Shown: in pieces, positions 46,306 to 62,045 of the stretch
Layout of the letters: each line of letters begins with the position of its first letter
How positions within the stretch are numbered: the first letter of the stretch is position 1
Assembly (NCBI GenBank): GCA_947650365.1
Contig: OX393549.1
Coordinates: 82,042,819 to 82,106,818, forward strand
DNA from: Chamaelirium japonicum
Lineage: Eukaryota; Streptophyta; Magnoliopsida; Liliales; Melanthiaceae
Reading direction: 5' to 3'
Length of the DNA: 64,000 nucleotides
Made by a program: the position numbers and the translations under genes
Notes under the pieces: generated by a model
What the model saw: only the letters and a program-made list of their open reading frames with translations
Told to the model about the DNA's origin: nothing
Databases searched by the model: none

Positions 46306-49300
46306 ATGGACATGAAGCGGATCAGGAGGCCGCAACCGTCTCCGACCCCGCACCCCGATCCCGAGGACGACCGCGGCGCCTCTCGACCCGCGGCCGCCGA
46401 GAGGCGGCCCGGCACCAGGATGCTCCGGCTTGCTCTGGTCCTCGTCGCCGGCTTGGTGGCCCTGCCCCTCCTGGTGGTCCTCGTGTCGGGGGCCCACCGG
46501 AGCCCCACCGTCCTGGAAAAGGAAGTGCGATCAGGAGAGGGTAACCTCCCTCCGTTCTTTTCTTTTCCTTTCGAGTTCCTAATTTGATTCTAAACACAAA
46601 ATGTCTGAATTTCTCTCCTAGCTCATAGTCATTTTAGTTGGATTTGTGTGAACAATCGTTATATTTTTGTCTGAACACATTTCCTGATTTTACTGTACCA
46701 ACACAAGATCTAGATCTGTTTATAGACTTCAAAACACATTTAAGTTAGTAATTAGAAAGGAGATGACTAAGGAGGGAAGCAAGGTAGAGTTTGGCCTATA
46801 GAGATTGTAATATTCTTTAGGGCCGATTTGGATAGCCGAAAATCCTACATGTGTGTACCTTGATGGCCTTACCGGAGAGTGGTCGTCAACCTTGTCGCGG
46901 GCCGGTCGCGCACTTCGTCTCAGGCCGGCCACGAGCTTCACATCCCGTGGAGGCATGCAGCCCACGAAGGAACCGGGGACGTCAATCTCGTCACGGGTCG
47001 ACCGTGCACGAGGAAGAGAAGGGGGGGGACTGTCCCTCCTTTTCAATGGAGGTCGGTCGTGCACGAGGAAGAGAAGGGGGGGACAGCCCCTCCTTTTCGA
47101 TAAAGGTCGGCCGCGCACGAGGAACAGAAGGGGAAACTGCCCCTCCTTTTCGCTGGAGGTCGACCGCGCACGAGAAAGAGAGGGAGGGACTATCCCTTCT
47201 TTTCGATGAAGGTCGGCCGCGCACGAGGAAGAAAAGGGAAGGACTGCCCCTCCTTTTCGATGGAGGTCGGCCGTGCACGAGGAAGAGAAGGGGGGGGACT
47301 GCCCCTCCTTTCCGATGGAGATCAACTGCACACGAGGAAGAGAAGGGGGGACTGCCCCTCTTTTTTGATGGAGGTCGGCCGCGCATGAAGAAGCGGCCTT
47401 AGAGCACCGAATTTTCCGCAAAGGGTTGACCCAAAAATCACTCCCCCAGATCACGCAACGGTTAAACCTGAGAAATTCGGTTGACCGATAAGGCAGGAAA
47501 CGACCCGAGCCGTAATTACCAGGTGCCAGTTGCGCGATACGTCACCTCCACACAGACAGTTGAGCACATTGCGGGAGCGCGTCACCAACGTCGTCCCGCA
47601 CGGAACGCTCTAACTGTCATCCTCAGACACTATGAAAGGAGACCTACCCCTTAGAGAAAAGGATCGAATTCTGGAGGAGGTGCTGCCCAATTCTTTTCGG
47701 ATTTTTCGGAGTTAGAGTGAAATTGAGATTACAGAGGTCTGTATTTTGGGAGACCGGTCCTCTCAGGGTGTAACTGGGTCAGGGTGAGAGATTGTAATCA
47801 GTTTATTGTATTTAGTACATTCTCGCCACGCCCCGTGGTTTTTTCCCCTTCGACGTTGAGAATGAGCTTTTCCACGTAAACCCGGTCCTCTTTGTTCTTT
47901 GGTTTGTTAGATTGTGCATTCCAAATGAACCGCCCAGTCCAAGAAAACCCCCCCACACTACACTATCCTGTAATGAGGCCGTGTTTGGTAGACGAAAATT
48001 TTCATTAAAAGAAAGGAAAGTCTAACCCCTTCTGAGGGAATATACTTTACACTCGAGAGTGAGAGGAAAGAGAAATCCCTCACTTTTCGTCCGATTACAC
48101 TAACATGGGGGTAATTTAGGTATAGAATAATTCGAATTTCTGATTACTTTTCCGGCCACCAAACACGTCCAACATCACTTAAGGGAGGGAATCCCCTCCC
48201 TTTCCCGTCACTTTCCGGCTACCAAACGCGGTAGGATTTGAGGTTAATAAACCCTTCCCAAACATTTATATCCTAACCTAGTGGTGTTTCGATTGCTAAA
48301 GCTTGCTTTCTATAGGTTTGAAATTACTAATATTTCTATTCCTTCAATTCTTTCTCATGATAGAATCATTGCCCCTCATTTGCTTTCTCGCCCAAGTTAG
48401 GACCTTTGAAAACTGCACTTCTCTACCCTTCTGCTTCTTGCACATGCATGTTTTATTTTGTTTTCCTCTATCTTTCTTCGTTCCCTTTACCTATATATAT
48501 TTTCGGGTTGTTTTTTTAGTTCTTTGTAATGCCAAGTACGCTTGTCTTGAGCTTTCAAACAAAAATCTACATCCTTATAGGCAGATTTAGCATTTTAAGT
48601 TAAAAGCTTGAATCTATAATGTTTCTAGAGATTTCTAAGATTTTCCATTGGTCTTCTCAAAAAGTGCATATATTTTGGTATTCATCTAGCTAAATATTTG
48701 GGTATACCTATTGCAATTTAGACGTGCTCACTAACAACCTCTAACCTCTGTTACCTAAAACTTTAATTTTTTTAATAAGTCATGATTAAAATGCGACTTA
48801 TTTGGTAAATGTGTGCTATGTGACTATTTCCCGAATTTTTTAAAAAGTCACGATTTTATAAAAAAAAAATCATTTTCGTGTTTTATTCTTGATTTACATG
48901 TTTTAATACAAATTGATCGTGTTTTAATCCCGTTATATATAAATATATAACATCTATATATTTATGCTCAAAAACCCTGTTGGAACATCTATTTATAAAT
49001 ATATTGTATATATGTCTACTGTTTGTTTCCTAATTTTCTTAACTTTTTTTTCAATTTTTCCGACTTCTTTCCGAGCCCATTTTTTCCCGATTTCTAACTT
49101 GGTAACTATGCTTGAGAGTTGAGACCCACATTAAAGCAAAATTATCATGTTGAATCCTAGTTTTGTGTCTTCTTTCATTGTTTGGTTTTTTTGTTTGACC
49201 ATAATTCCTCGTAACCAAGATGTCGTCTTTCTTGATGATCAACCGTCTTCGACTAGTTCTCTAAGCTCTTGGGGACTATACAAGCATTTCCTAAAGCTGA

Positions 49301-52300
49301 GCTGTTCCTTTAGTCCATAAGTCCATTATCCCTATCATCTTATCTTGTCGGCAATCTTCATGTCCTGTGATTTTTCCCTTTGAATTCTAAGTGTTTCCTT
49401 TGGCTTATTCAGGTAAGAGCAAGCTCTTCTTTGCGACCATTGTGTCCCATTCTTTCATCAACATTTATCGCATAATGCTTGTCCTATTGATGTCTCATGG
49501 CCGCATCTAATATTGGTTTGATTGTGGTATGTTTTTGTGGAGTAAACAGTCCCATCATATTTTTTCTTTCTTTTGTCTTCTTTACTTTGAGCTGATCTGT
49601 GTCACATCTTTGAATTGTCTCGTGTTGTCGATCCATTTATCCTTATGATTTGACTTGTTGGACTAGGCCTTTGCAACGGTGTGGCCTTTATTTTCATCCT
49701 TCATTTCCTTCATTGAGTCCTTTGTTGTAACTTCTTTCTTCATTCAAAATGATGCTTTATGAATCCGCTTAACCACAGTCTTGCACTACATCTTAAACCA
49801 TTTGCACCCACAAAAAATTCTACGTATTAGCATGCTCTCACATCATCTCCTCATGCAGTGCTTTTTACTGAAATTTTTATATAGGTCTCTTTGTCTCTGC
49901 AAAGCGTACGGTGTACAACTCTAATTATGATATTGCGATACAGAAGCACTGTCAATTGTGCAAACACCTGGTGCTCAATCTAATCGGGTGTAAGGTAGAA
50001 GCATTCAAGGCTTCATCCAGACATCCCAAAAATGGCGAAAATAACACGTAATAGTTTTTATGTGGAAACCCAAACAGAAAAACCATGATACTTTCTTACA
50101 GGTCAAGGCAATCCACAATGGAGCTCTGTTGTTACACATGCTCTCAAGCATCTACTCTTCAGAATACTCGGTGCTCCCATAGTCGAACTCACCAAGATTG
50201 TTGTCTTTGTCTCACAGTCCGCCACCTATCCAGATGTTCTCTCCTGTAACCTTGTGCCAACCGCTTCCAGTAACGACGGACTCTTCAACGCCACTTCTAT
50301 ACGTAAAATCTCTCAACTAAAGGAATGACAACTTCAATTGACCAAACTCGGACACACCATTGAGTCAGGACCACGAGCTTTTGAACGGTTCCTAGGCTTG
50401 TCTCGAAGTGACATTTTCTGACGAGATAGATTCAAAGAGACAGTTCTCTTGATGAACCCAACTTTGGTCACTGACAATATTCCCCCAAATCAATCAAAGA
50501 AAGATAAAATACATGGAGAGGAAGGGATTTCAAGACCAATAGATAGGAGGGATTGGGGCAATCTAATCTCTCGTGCACACCAACCCAAAACCCTAAATGA
50601 AATCGAATAAAAAATCTACATAGAGGGAAGGAGAAACTTGCCCAATTTGGGGGTTTTTCTCTCCAAGAGCTCTTGAGTCTTGGCTGCAAAAGAGGTTGTA
50701 GAATTTTCACCCTAATGAGCTAACATAGTGCACATTTATATAGGGTGAACATCTCCTATAGGCGTCCATTGTATCTGGCCACCAATGACTGAGGTTAACC
50801 CAACTAAAGGGAGAAATTGGGTTGTTGGAATCACAACCCCGACATGGTTCAAATAGTTCTTCGGAATGCACCCTTGAGCGGTCCGGATGGTTGTCCGACA
50901 TGTTGCATGTCTTTAACGGTCCAGCCGACCTTCTAGACCACCTATGGGATCCTGCCCTTAACTTTCAAACAACTAAGAAAGGTTTGGACCAAGGTTTAGC
51001 TGTCCAGACGATTGTTCGGACCACCTTGGGCACCCTGTCTTTAACTCCGATCGAGTCCGATAAAATCCAATAAACTCGTAAAATATTAAATAACAATAAA
51101 ATAGGGTTTTTGATATAAAAACATTATAAAATCAAATTGAACTCTAGAAAAACGTGAAACAATTGACAAAGAGAAATCACACGTAATTACTTGAGAGATT
51201 TGAAAAATCTCATTTTTCATATACTACCCAACTCACTGAACCAAATACTGTGGAGATGGCCAAGTCTGGTCTTTTGGTTTTTAAAATGCTACTATGCCCG
51301 ATAGGACATCTTCAACAACTGTAGCGCATGGTCGCTACCTAGAATTACAGGATATTACACAACTTCATCGAATTTGCAAGCAAAATTAATGCCAATAAAG
51401 ATGTACGCTTTACAACGGTTACAATTGCGTATGACTGGAATCACTTGCCTGCATCATTGTATCATTGCTCGAAGCAAGTATTAATAGCTTGCAATGGACT
51501 CTGAAAGGCAACCTATTTTCTTGTTAATTTCATCAGCCAACTGATCTTCTTGTTATGTCACATCATTAGCTCTCTCAATTTGTTGAGGCCGTTGTTCCAG
51601 CAGTTGGCTTGTTAGGATGTAGCTCAAGGCTTATCACGGTGTATTGAATGAACTCCGTTTATTGCCCATTTATCCCACTGCTTGTAGTTAACATGTTGAT
51701 CCATGCTTACCCTTTCAACTTCTATTAATTTTGCTTGGTGTTTTCTTAGCTCACCATAGTCTTGATTCGCACTAGATATTGGTGCATCCTTGTGGCATTT
51801 TTAATCTATTCCAACTCTTTCCACCGGGCAGTGTCGCAATGAACACTTTTTCCGCAATGCTGGCAGAAAGTACATTCGAGCTGAAGCCTCCGTGCTAGAA
51901 GTGAGAACTCACAACACTTCTGACCTTCTTTGACTAGGATGACATCATGCACGGTTTGTTTCCTCCCTTCTTATGAAGATTTCAAAAGGGTGACAAATCT
52001 GAACTATATTTCTAGAAACAAAGCTTCTGCTTCATTAGTTTTTAGTTTTACATGTGGTTCCTCTTTCGATTGTTAAGGAACTGAACAACAATTGGGTATT
52101 TTGGTTCATCCTTGTGCTCATAACACTTCCTTCAAGATCCTGAGTTCTCGAGCAACATTTGGCTTATCCTGCAGATCTATCGCATTGAATACCCATTACA
52201 AGTACACTGGCTGCTATGATACCTCTTCTGCACTTCTTTCTTATCTAGATTTCTGATCAATGCTTTCTTCTGGAAAACTATTCGGGTATTGTCTACCTTA

Positions 52301-55300
52301 AATTCGGGGAGGGTGTTATTCCCAATACAGTGAATAATGAGATTGCTGTCAATATATATTCTTTATAGGTAATGAACTGCATGTATTAGTGTCCTGACAT
52401 GGTCATTAGGTGTAAGCCTTGTAGTATTTTGGCTTCATTCTGTAATATACTACATTCAAATTACTTACCTACATTCAGCCTTCCTCTTGTAGTTTTAACA
52501 CTCGTTGAGTCAAGTGATACATAATTCACTACCTTTTGCTCTAATACTAATTATTGATGTTATTCGTTGCTGATGTCGCCTTACCCATGATTTCTTTATT
52601 CACCTTGGTATATTAATATAGTTTTTATTTAATCGTTTCCTACTTTTATATTTCTGATTTTCAATCTACCAAATTCTTTCTCCTTGGGATATTAATATAT
52701 GATTTTTTTTTTCCAAATCTTTTCCTACGTTTATATTTCTGATTTTCAATCTACTGGTTTTTTTTTCTCAACTTTTATGATTTTATTGCATTATTTCTGA
52801 ATTTTACGTATCTTTACCTGAATGTATTTTCCGAAGATTTCTTTCCTTTTGCTAATTGAATTTTAGAAGTTACTCCGGTTCATTAAAATTAAGATTTAGA
52901 ATTGTCATACTGACCTGAAATAGATAGCCCATGCATGTCTTTTCTCGCTTTTCTGTAGAAATGCAATGTGTGTTACAATGTAAACATGCATAATTGTTTG
53001 CAGCTTTATGGTAGCATCGCAAAAAATGAAAATATATTTGATCCTTTGCTTCTGTCAGCTGCTCTCTGTCGACACAACTTTTTGTTTGAGAGGTTCTACA
53101 TTTAACTTGGTACCTCTATATTATGACATACACATATGAGAACATGTTGCCCAAAAAAGATATATTTTGGTTTTTTTTGACCTTGTCCTCAAGTTAATTG
53201 GTGTAAATAAAAAATACCCCCTTAGTCCTTAGTTTTCGAGTCTTACCGGGGGCATGGTAAAAAAAACCTTACATTTTATATGCTTTCAAGGAAGATTTTT
53301 GCATTTTAGTTTATGTTTGACCTACATTCTATAGAGGTTGATGCAATGCAGTTATGCATGTTTCTACATGGCAATTTGTCCTTGCGCATAATATTAAGTG
53401 GTACTTCTGTTCTCTAAATACAAGAGGCGAAGCATATATATTTATTTAAGGGGGACTTGGTGATCGGTCCCCGGAATAGATTCGGTGTTGCAATTTGGAC
53501 ATAAAGAGATCCCCTTTTACATCAGGTCCCTGCAATGATGCGTTTTCTTCCCAGCCACATATTTTGACTTTTTCTCCCCTTCAGATGACATCACTGCCCT
53601 TCAACTTAGATTCATCAAATTTACATTTCTTGCTATCTAGATGCATATCGACCATCGGATTTAATGTAAAAAGGGTATGGGTGCAATGCACCTATCGTTG
53701 CCGGGTGTAAAGTATTAGATCCGATTCATCTCGGCCGTTCCCTATTGTTAAAGAAGCATCTCGACCGTCGGACTTAATGTAAAGAGGGTATGGGTGTGAT
53801 GCACATGTCATGGCTGGGTATAAAGTACAGATCAGATGCATCTCGACCGTCAGATTGAATATAAAAAGGATATAGATGTGATGCATTTGTCGTGGTTGGG
53901 TGTAAAGTACAGATTGGATGCATCTCTACCGTTCTCTATTGTTACAGATGCATCTCGACCGTTGGATTGAATGTAAAAAGGGTATGGGTGCGATGTGTCT
54001 GTCGTGGATGGGCATAAAGTACATATCGGACAGTTCAGATGTGCTTGGAGCATCCACCGCCGGAGCATAAATCTTCCTGGGCGTCCCCCCCCAGGGGCTA
54101 GTGTTTGCAAGGCTAAATTAGTTACTTGGCATTTATTTTTATTAGGTGATAAACCGGCCAGGATTTGATTTAATGAATATCCAATCAGAGGGACTTGTTG
54201 GCTAGGAACCTAACACCCATTTCCCCTTTATTTGGATTTAATCATTTTGTTCAATGGTGTTGCTACACACGCTATCATGTGTAGTGTCCTCATGTGTGTG
54301 TAATTTTTAGGTCTGGAAGACGATTCTGTTGCATCCTCGAATGTACAGATCGACAAATTTCTAGGAGGCTTGCTGGCTTCTGGGTTTGATGAAGCCTCCT
54401 GTCTGAGCAGGTATCAGTCCGTTCTGTACCGCAAAGCGTCGTCCCGTGTCCCATCCCCATATCTACTGGAAAAACTACGGAAGCATGAAGTGCTCCATAG
54501 AAAATGTGGTCCAAACACTGATCTGTACAACAAAACCATCGATCAGCTGAAGTCTGGTCGTGGCACTGGGGCTACGGAGTGCAACTACTTGGTATGGATT
54601 TCATATAGCGGCTTAGGGAACAGGATGTTGTCTCTTGCTTCGGCATTTCTTTACGCTCTCCTTACAGACAGGGTCCTACTCGTCGACAGAGGTGCTGACA
54701 TGGCAGACCTCTTCTGCGAGCCATTTCCTGAGAGCTCGTGGTTATTGCCTTTGGATTTCCCCATCAACCAGTTCAGCAGCTTCGGGATCGAAACTCCCGA
54801 GAGTTACGGTAACATGTTGAAGAACAAGGTCATCACTAACAATGCTGATGGCGCTTCGATGGGGTTGCTGCCTGCTTACATCTACCTCCATCTAGCGCAT
54901 GACTATGGTGATTATGACAAACTCTTTTTCTGCGAAGAGGATCAGCGTCTCCTTCAGAAGATTCCTTGGTTGATTCTGAAAACAGACAACTACTTCGTGC
55001 CATCTCTCTTTCTGAGCCCAACATACGAGGAAGAACTGAGTCGGCTCTTCCCTGAAAAGGACACCGTCTTCCATCATCTAGGCCGTTATCTTCTCCACCC
55101 AACCAACACGGTGTGGGGTCTGATCACGAGGTACTATCAAGCTTATCTAGCGAAGGCTGGAGAACGGGTCGGCATTCAGATCAGGGTCTTCGATACAGGG
55201 GCCGGCCCCTTTCAGCACGTGTTGGATCAGATCCTTGCTTGTGCACTGAAGGAGCATCTGTTGCCTGATGTCAGCCTCCAAGAACCTGTCACCTCGACTA

Positions 55301-55776
55301 TAAATTCGAGATCGAAAGCTGTTCTTATGACTTCTCTGAACTCGGGATACTTTGAGAGGATCAGGAACATGTACTGGGAGCACCCGGCCGCCGGCGGGGA
55401 GGTTGTGAGCGTCTATCAGCCTAGCCACGAGGGGTACCAGCAGACGGAGAAGCAGATGCACAACATGAAGGCGTGGGCGGAGATGTATCTGCTGAGCTCG
55501 ACGGACGTTCTGGTCACGAGCTCGTGGTCGACGTTCGGGTACGTGGCGCAGGGCCTCGGCGGGCTGACGCCGTGGATACTGTTCAAGCCGGAGAATCAGA
55601 CGGCGCCCGACCCTCCCTGCCGCCGCGCCATTTCGATGGAGCCTTGTTTCCACGCTCCGCCGTTTTACGACTGCAGGGCAAAGAGGGGCGTCGACACGGG
55701 GGAGCTGGTCCCTCACGTGAGGCATTGCGAGGACATGAGCTGGGGCCTCAAGCTGGTGGACCGGGATGAGTGGTAG
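46306..55776 (+). CDS. Galactoside 2-alpha-L-fucosyltransferase-like (GT37, xyloglucan FUT family)
   Basis: Exon 1 (46306-46540, 78 codons plus one base) and exon 2 (54311-55776) join in phase across a GT-AG intron of 7770 bp, giving 566 residues, close to Arabidopsis FUT1 in size. Residues about 40-62 form a single membrane anchor after a basic, Pro-rich N-terminus, which fits a type II Golgi protein. Exon 2 carries the GT37 signatures: LVWISYSGLGNRMLSLASAF, DRGADMADLFCEPFP, the sugar-nucleotide motif GIQIRVFDTGAGPF (Arg near residue 370) and the Cys-rich end SMEPCFHAPPFYDCRAK. The likely reaction is transfer of fucose from GDP-fucose to galactose of cell-wall polysaccharides or arabinogalactan proteins; the exact acceptor is unknown. 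A MULE lies 226 bp upstream. Confidence 0.93.
46994..47392. repeat. Minisatellite, period 53-55 bp, about 7.5 copies
   Basis: GCACGAGGAAGAGAAGG-type starts are at 47006, 47061, 47115, 47168, 47221, 47275, 47330 and 47383. Each unit also has CCCCTCCTTTTCGATGGAGG-like sequence. Because the period varies around 54, open frames run through it on both strands, but there is no sign of translation. It lies in the fucosyltransferase intron. Confidence 0.92.
47971..48233. repeat. MITE with GTGTTTGGTAG ends in the fucosyltransferase intron
   Basis: Left GGCCGTGTTTGGTAGACGAAAA pairs with right CTTTCCGGCTACCAAACGCGG as inverted ends of about 22 bp. The interior is short (about 220 bp) and non-coding. 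TSD not resolved. Confidence 0.55.
48240..53640. other. Long AT-rich part of the fucosyltransferase intron
   Basis: No gene or clear element end is seen in 5.4 kb. Around 49.9-50.7 kb the text (TATGTGGAAACCC and similar) resembles degraded LTR sequence, but no matching partner was found. Much of the rest is T-rich on the plus strand. Confidence 0.45.
53640..54040. repeat. Minisatellite-like repeat, four degenerate units, just before exon 2
   Basis: GCATCTCGACCGTCGGA-like starts occur at 53643, 53756, 53838 and 53949, each followed by AATGTAAAAAGGGTATGGGT-like sequence and GTCGTGGTTGGGTGTAAAGT-like sequence. Spacing alternates near 112 and 82 bp because some units carry an extra CCGTTCCCTATTGTTA segment. 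It ends about 270 bp before exon 2. Confidence 0.8.
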
Positions 55777-57950
55777 CGGTGATGGATCGACTTCCTCGAG
55801 TTCGTGTGGATCGGATTTGTTCATTTTTTGTAAACTAGACTCTTCTTGCTGTTGTGGGCAGTGTGTTCCCTTGTTGCTCATCTTTTGCAGTGGGAATTCT
55901 TGTTGTTGTATCAGGAAAAATGAGGGGCTTGTGGGGACTTATTTTTCTGTGATATTTATTCTGTAGCTGCTCCTAATGAACTGCTGAATGATTAGAACCT
56001 GAAGGTCATGGTTTTCAGCCTTTATGTGGCAGTAGTTTTATCTTTTATAGTAATATCCCCATTTCAATGTTAATTAGTCTTAAATCCCTCCTTTGGTCCT
56101 TATTTAAGTTAAATGATACAATTTGTCAGGATATTAGCTATAGTCCCTCCCGAGGGACACGCTTGTACAGTAAATCCTTAACTGAAACTGTTGATTTTAT
56201 TCAATGATTTAAATTACAAAATTACCCCTATATTACCCTTTCAGCAAAAGTTTCCACTTATCCATTCATCGGTTGACACTAAGCATATAGCGGGTGCTAA
56301 AGTGAATTCACTGTAGCTACTACAGCAAAATCACTGTAGTAACAATATCAATTCGGTAAATTGATACTTTGATCAAACTGAATCGATACTCTTTCTACAA
56401 TGATTTTCACTATAGCAGCTAGTGAAATCATTGTAGCAGCTACAGTGAAATTACTATAGCAAACGCTACGTGCACAATGTCAATCGGCAAATGGATACTC
56501 TTGTTAGAAGGCCAGTTTTGTCATTTGAGGGGGTAAAAGAAGGGTGGGGTGTGTGTTGTAGCGTGTGCTGTTCGGGTAGGGACTTGGTGCAATATTGAAA
56601 CATTGCTTGTCCTTTAGCTAATATAGCATCTGTTAAAAGGACTTAAGGCTAAGTCTCCCTGAATTTAATAACCTATAACAGCCCCACAATAGGCCGAACG
56701 GGCCTGGCATGGCCTGAAATCTCGGGCGTCACCCTTGGTCCAATGACCAGGGCCGAGTAGTGTCAAGCCCAAAGCTCCAATCCGGCCCAGCCCAACTCTG
56801 TAGTGGCCCGACCCAGCCCAGCCCAACTTGTAGACGTTGTAACCTGTACTGATTGTGTGTTCTCTTTCCCCCTAAAAAAAAAGTATTGCACAACTATTTA
56901 AACGTGAATTCATTGCATGGTTTATTGGATAATCGTTAGAACCAAGGTTTGGAGTTTCGGCCGAAACCGATCCGTTTCCGTTGTTTCGGATTGGTTTCGG
57001 TTGAAACCGGTTCCAAAACCCTCCAGTTTCGGGTTTAGAAACTCAGCATTCAGTAAAAGCAGGACTAAGTTCAAGATAAGGTGTATTTCAGCATGACAGC
57101 TTGACAAACATATTTACATAAAAAATATTTAAGTAAATGATCTTTATGTTCTCCATTTATTTTAAATTATTTTATGTAAATAAACAAATACCCACCAATT
57201 TTGATTTAATAAAAATATTAGAACAATCAAAATCCAATGGAATCAAAATGTAATTTTTCAGTTCCTATACAAAATCAGACTTTACAGCTTTTGGCCAAAA
57301 AAGAAAATTTGGTGAAAAAAAAACACAGTATTTTGGACCGGAAAAAATCTTAGAAATCTAGAAGTATAAGATCAATTTAAAAACCCAAAGTCTGGTAAAA
57401 TATTTTGAATCTATACAAAAATTCTTTCACAATAATTATTTTTTCCTTCAGACTTATCCAAAATCCAGAATCATGTTTTTCAACTTTTTGACAAAAAATC
57501 GGGGTTAAACAAAAGCCACGCTTTTTTAAAAACAATACCACTATGAAGTAGGTACCGATATAATTTTTTTATATATATTTTTTATATTTTGTAATTATTT
57601 AAAATTTAATAAACGAAACCGAAACGACCGAATCTCCGAAACAAACGTAATATGTCCCCTACATGAACAACAAACGGCAACACTATGGCTGGCACATGTA
57701 ACAGACACCCCTATTAATAGGGGTATTATTTGAAGAATATTACAGGGATATCATCTCCATAAGAGAGATAATGACGTAATCCAATGTAGACAAATTATAG
57801 CGGTATAGTATAGGGAAAAGAATGACGGATCTACTTTTTCTTCCAATATTATAGAGAGATCATCTCCAAGGAAGAGAGACAACGGCGCAACAATGGAATG
57901 AGATCACGATCTTATGGTATAGGGAAAAGAATGGCGGCTCTTTGACCTTT
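55777..57950. other. Fucosyltransferase 3' flank and intergenic DNA
   Basis: The first few hundred bases are probably 3' UTR. At 56300-56460 CACTGTAG and CTACAGTGA-type strings recur with partial inverted symmetry. The rest is AT-rich with no recognised gene. Confidence 0.4.
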
Positions 57951-57951
57951 A

Positions 57952-58362
57952 GAGCATCTCCTACCGTCCTCCATAACTCCAAAATGGAGGTGGATGGCCC
58001 TCCAATCGTCCTCCATTTTCACCTCTATTTTGGAGATCTATATTTTTGGCCTCCATATTTTGGAGGTTTCGAGGGATTTGGAGGCCAACTTATATAACAT
58101 TATCTATCATCCTTAGTACCAAAAATATCCTTTGTTTTATTCCCCTTTTATCCCATTTAACATTTGTGCCCCAAATCAGGTGTATAAATAGGGATTTTTA
58201 ATACAAAATGAGGATATAAAGTAGACTTTTTTTTAATATAAAGTAAAGAGAAATAAACTATAGAGACATGTGGTTGGAGTGTATGTGCCTGCAAATCAAT
58301 TGTATCTCCATTTTGGAGACGATATGACCTCCAAAATGATGTCCACGGTTGAAGATGCCCTT
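57952..58362. repeat. MITE with AGAGCATCTCC ends
   Basis: Left AGAGCATCTCCTACCG pairs with right CGGTTGAAGATGCCCTT, and the inner CTCCATTTTGGAG-type blocks are repeated inverted on both sides. This end type is common in Tourist/PIF-like MITEs; assignment is tentative and the TSD is unclear. Confidence 0.5.
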
Positions 58363-58384
58363 GGTAATGTTATAGATACTAGTG

Positions 58385-58475
58385 TATGCCCGTGCCTGTC
58401 GGCACTGCAGCGAGCCACCTTCGGCAGCAACACATCTGTCGGCACTGCAACAAGCTGCCTTCGACGACAACACCA
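58385..58475. repeat. Short tandem duplication (TGTCGGCACTGCA)
   Basis: TGTCGGCACTGCAGCGAGCC at about 58397 recurs as TGTCGGCACTGCAACAAGC at about 58437, each followed by a CCTTCG(G/A)C block. Low coding value. Confidence 0.6.
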
Positions 58476-59059
58476 GCATTCATAGGAACACCCATTTCAT
58501 TGCATGTGCTGATTGGCACGAAGAGAGCGCCTTCGGCGCGATCAACTCTCCCTCCCCCTTGTAATCGATCAATCACAACTCTCTATTCGAACAGATTTCT
58601 CGAGATCGACCCGATGGTTTGGGACGATCAAAATTTCAACATTCGGGTTTATAACCGTTGATGTGAACAACGATCACGGGATGAACAGTAAGGTTTAGTA
58701 CAATTTAAATGGACTGGGATTTTATGGCTTTAGTGTAGTTTAAATGGATCGAGATTTGAAACCAAGGGGAGGGAGTTGGTTGACGGAAAAATAGAGATAG
58801 TGCGTTGATTTTTGAACGAATGGTTAGATCTATTCGGTTCATTTTTGTCAAGTTAACTTGTCCTTGTCAGCTTCCGTTTTGTCTAGTCAGCACAAAACCG
58901 ACGTGCCATGTTATATAGATTGTTGTACTAACGAAGGAAACTAACAACTCAAAAACAACAAAAGAAAGAAAAAAAAGGTCCCTCACTAGCCTTGTATTGA
59001 ATGTCAGGCTTCTCAACATGTACAAAGAGCGGAGTAATGTCGTGCTGGAGTGGCGCCGA

Positions 59060-59084
59060 GGGGGGGGGGGGGGGGGGGGGGGGG
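59060..59084. repeat. Poly-G run, 25 bases
   Basis: An unbroken run of about 25 G on the plus strand. Such runs are unstable in replication and sequencing, so its length may not be exact. Confidence 0.9.
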
Positions 59085-59494
59085 ACAAACTATGAAATGA
59101 ATCCCAATTCGAACACATAGCATGGTACCTCAAGAAAAATAAAGATTTTTCATATTTGATGAGCTAAACATTCTCAGACAGGGTTCCTCTTTTCCAAAAG
59201 AAAGCAATAATTCGAGTAATGTACAGAAAAACCATATCTACTTCCCTTCACTGAACCGCTCCAGTTAATCTCACCTTCGTACCTCTTCGATCATCTTTCA
59301 CCTGATGCCGGAAAATGTGAACCTCAACAGAATAATACTCTCGACCTTGATAATAAACGCCGACCTTTAGTTCAAACGTAAAACCATCCGCAAAACAAAA
59401 GTGAGTAATCGAGGGTTAAGGCCCGTTTAAGATTAGCGCAGAGACTGAAACTGAACACACACTTCCTGTGATGATCAGTTTAATGCAGTCTGTG

Positions 59495-62045
<2,551 letters not shown>

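Noticed and set aside
46729-47454. 240-codon minus-strand frame in the FUT intron
   Set aside because: It runs through the 54-bp minisatellite, and equally long frames exist on the other strand.
49900-50760. Separate LTR element in the FUT intron
   Set aside because: Phrases look LTR-like, but no second copy, TG/CA ends or target duplication could be found.
59209-59411. 49-codon minus-strand frame downstream of the Tic22-like stop
   Set aside because: It reads well but has no acceptor site before it and no family I recognise; probably 3' UTR.
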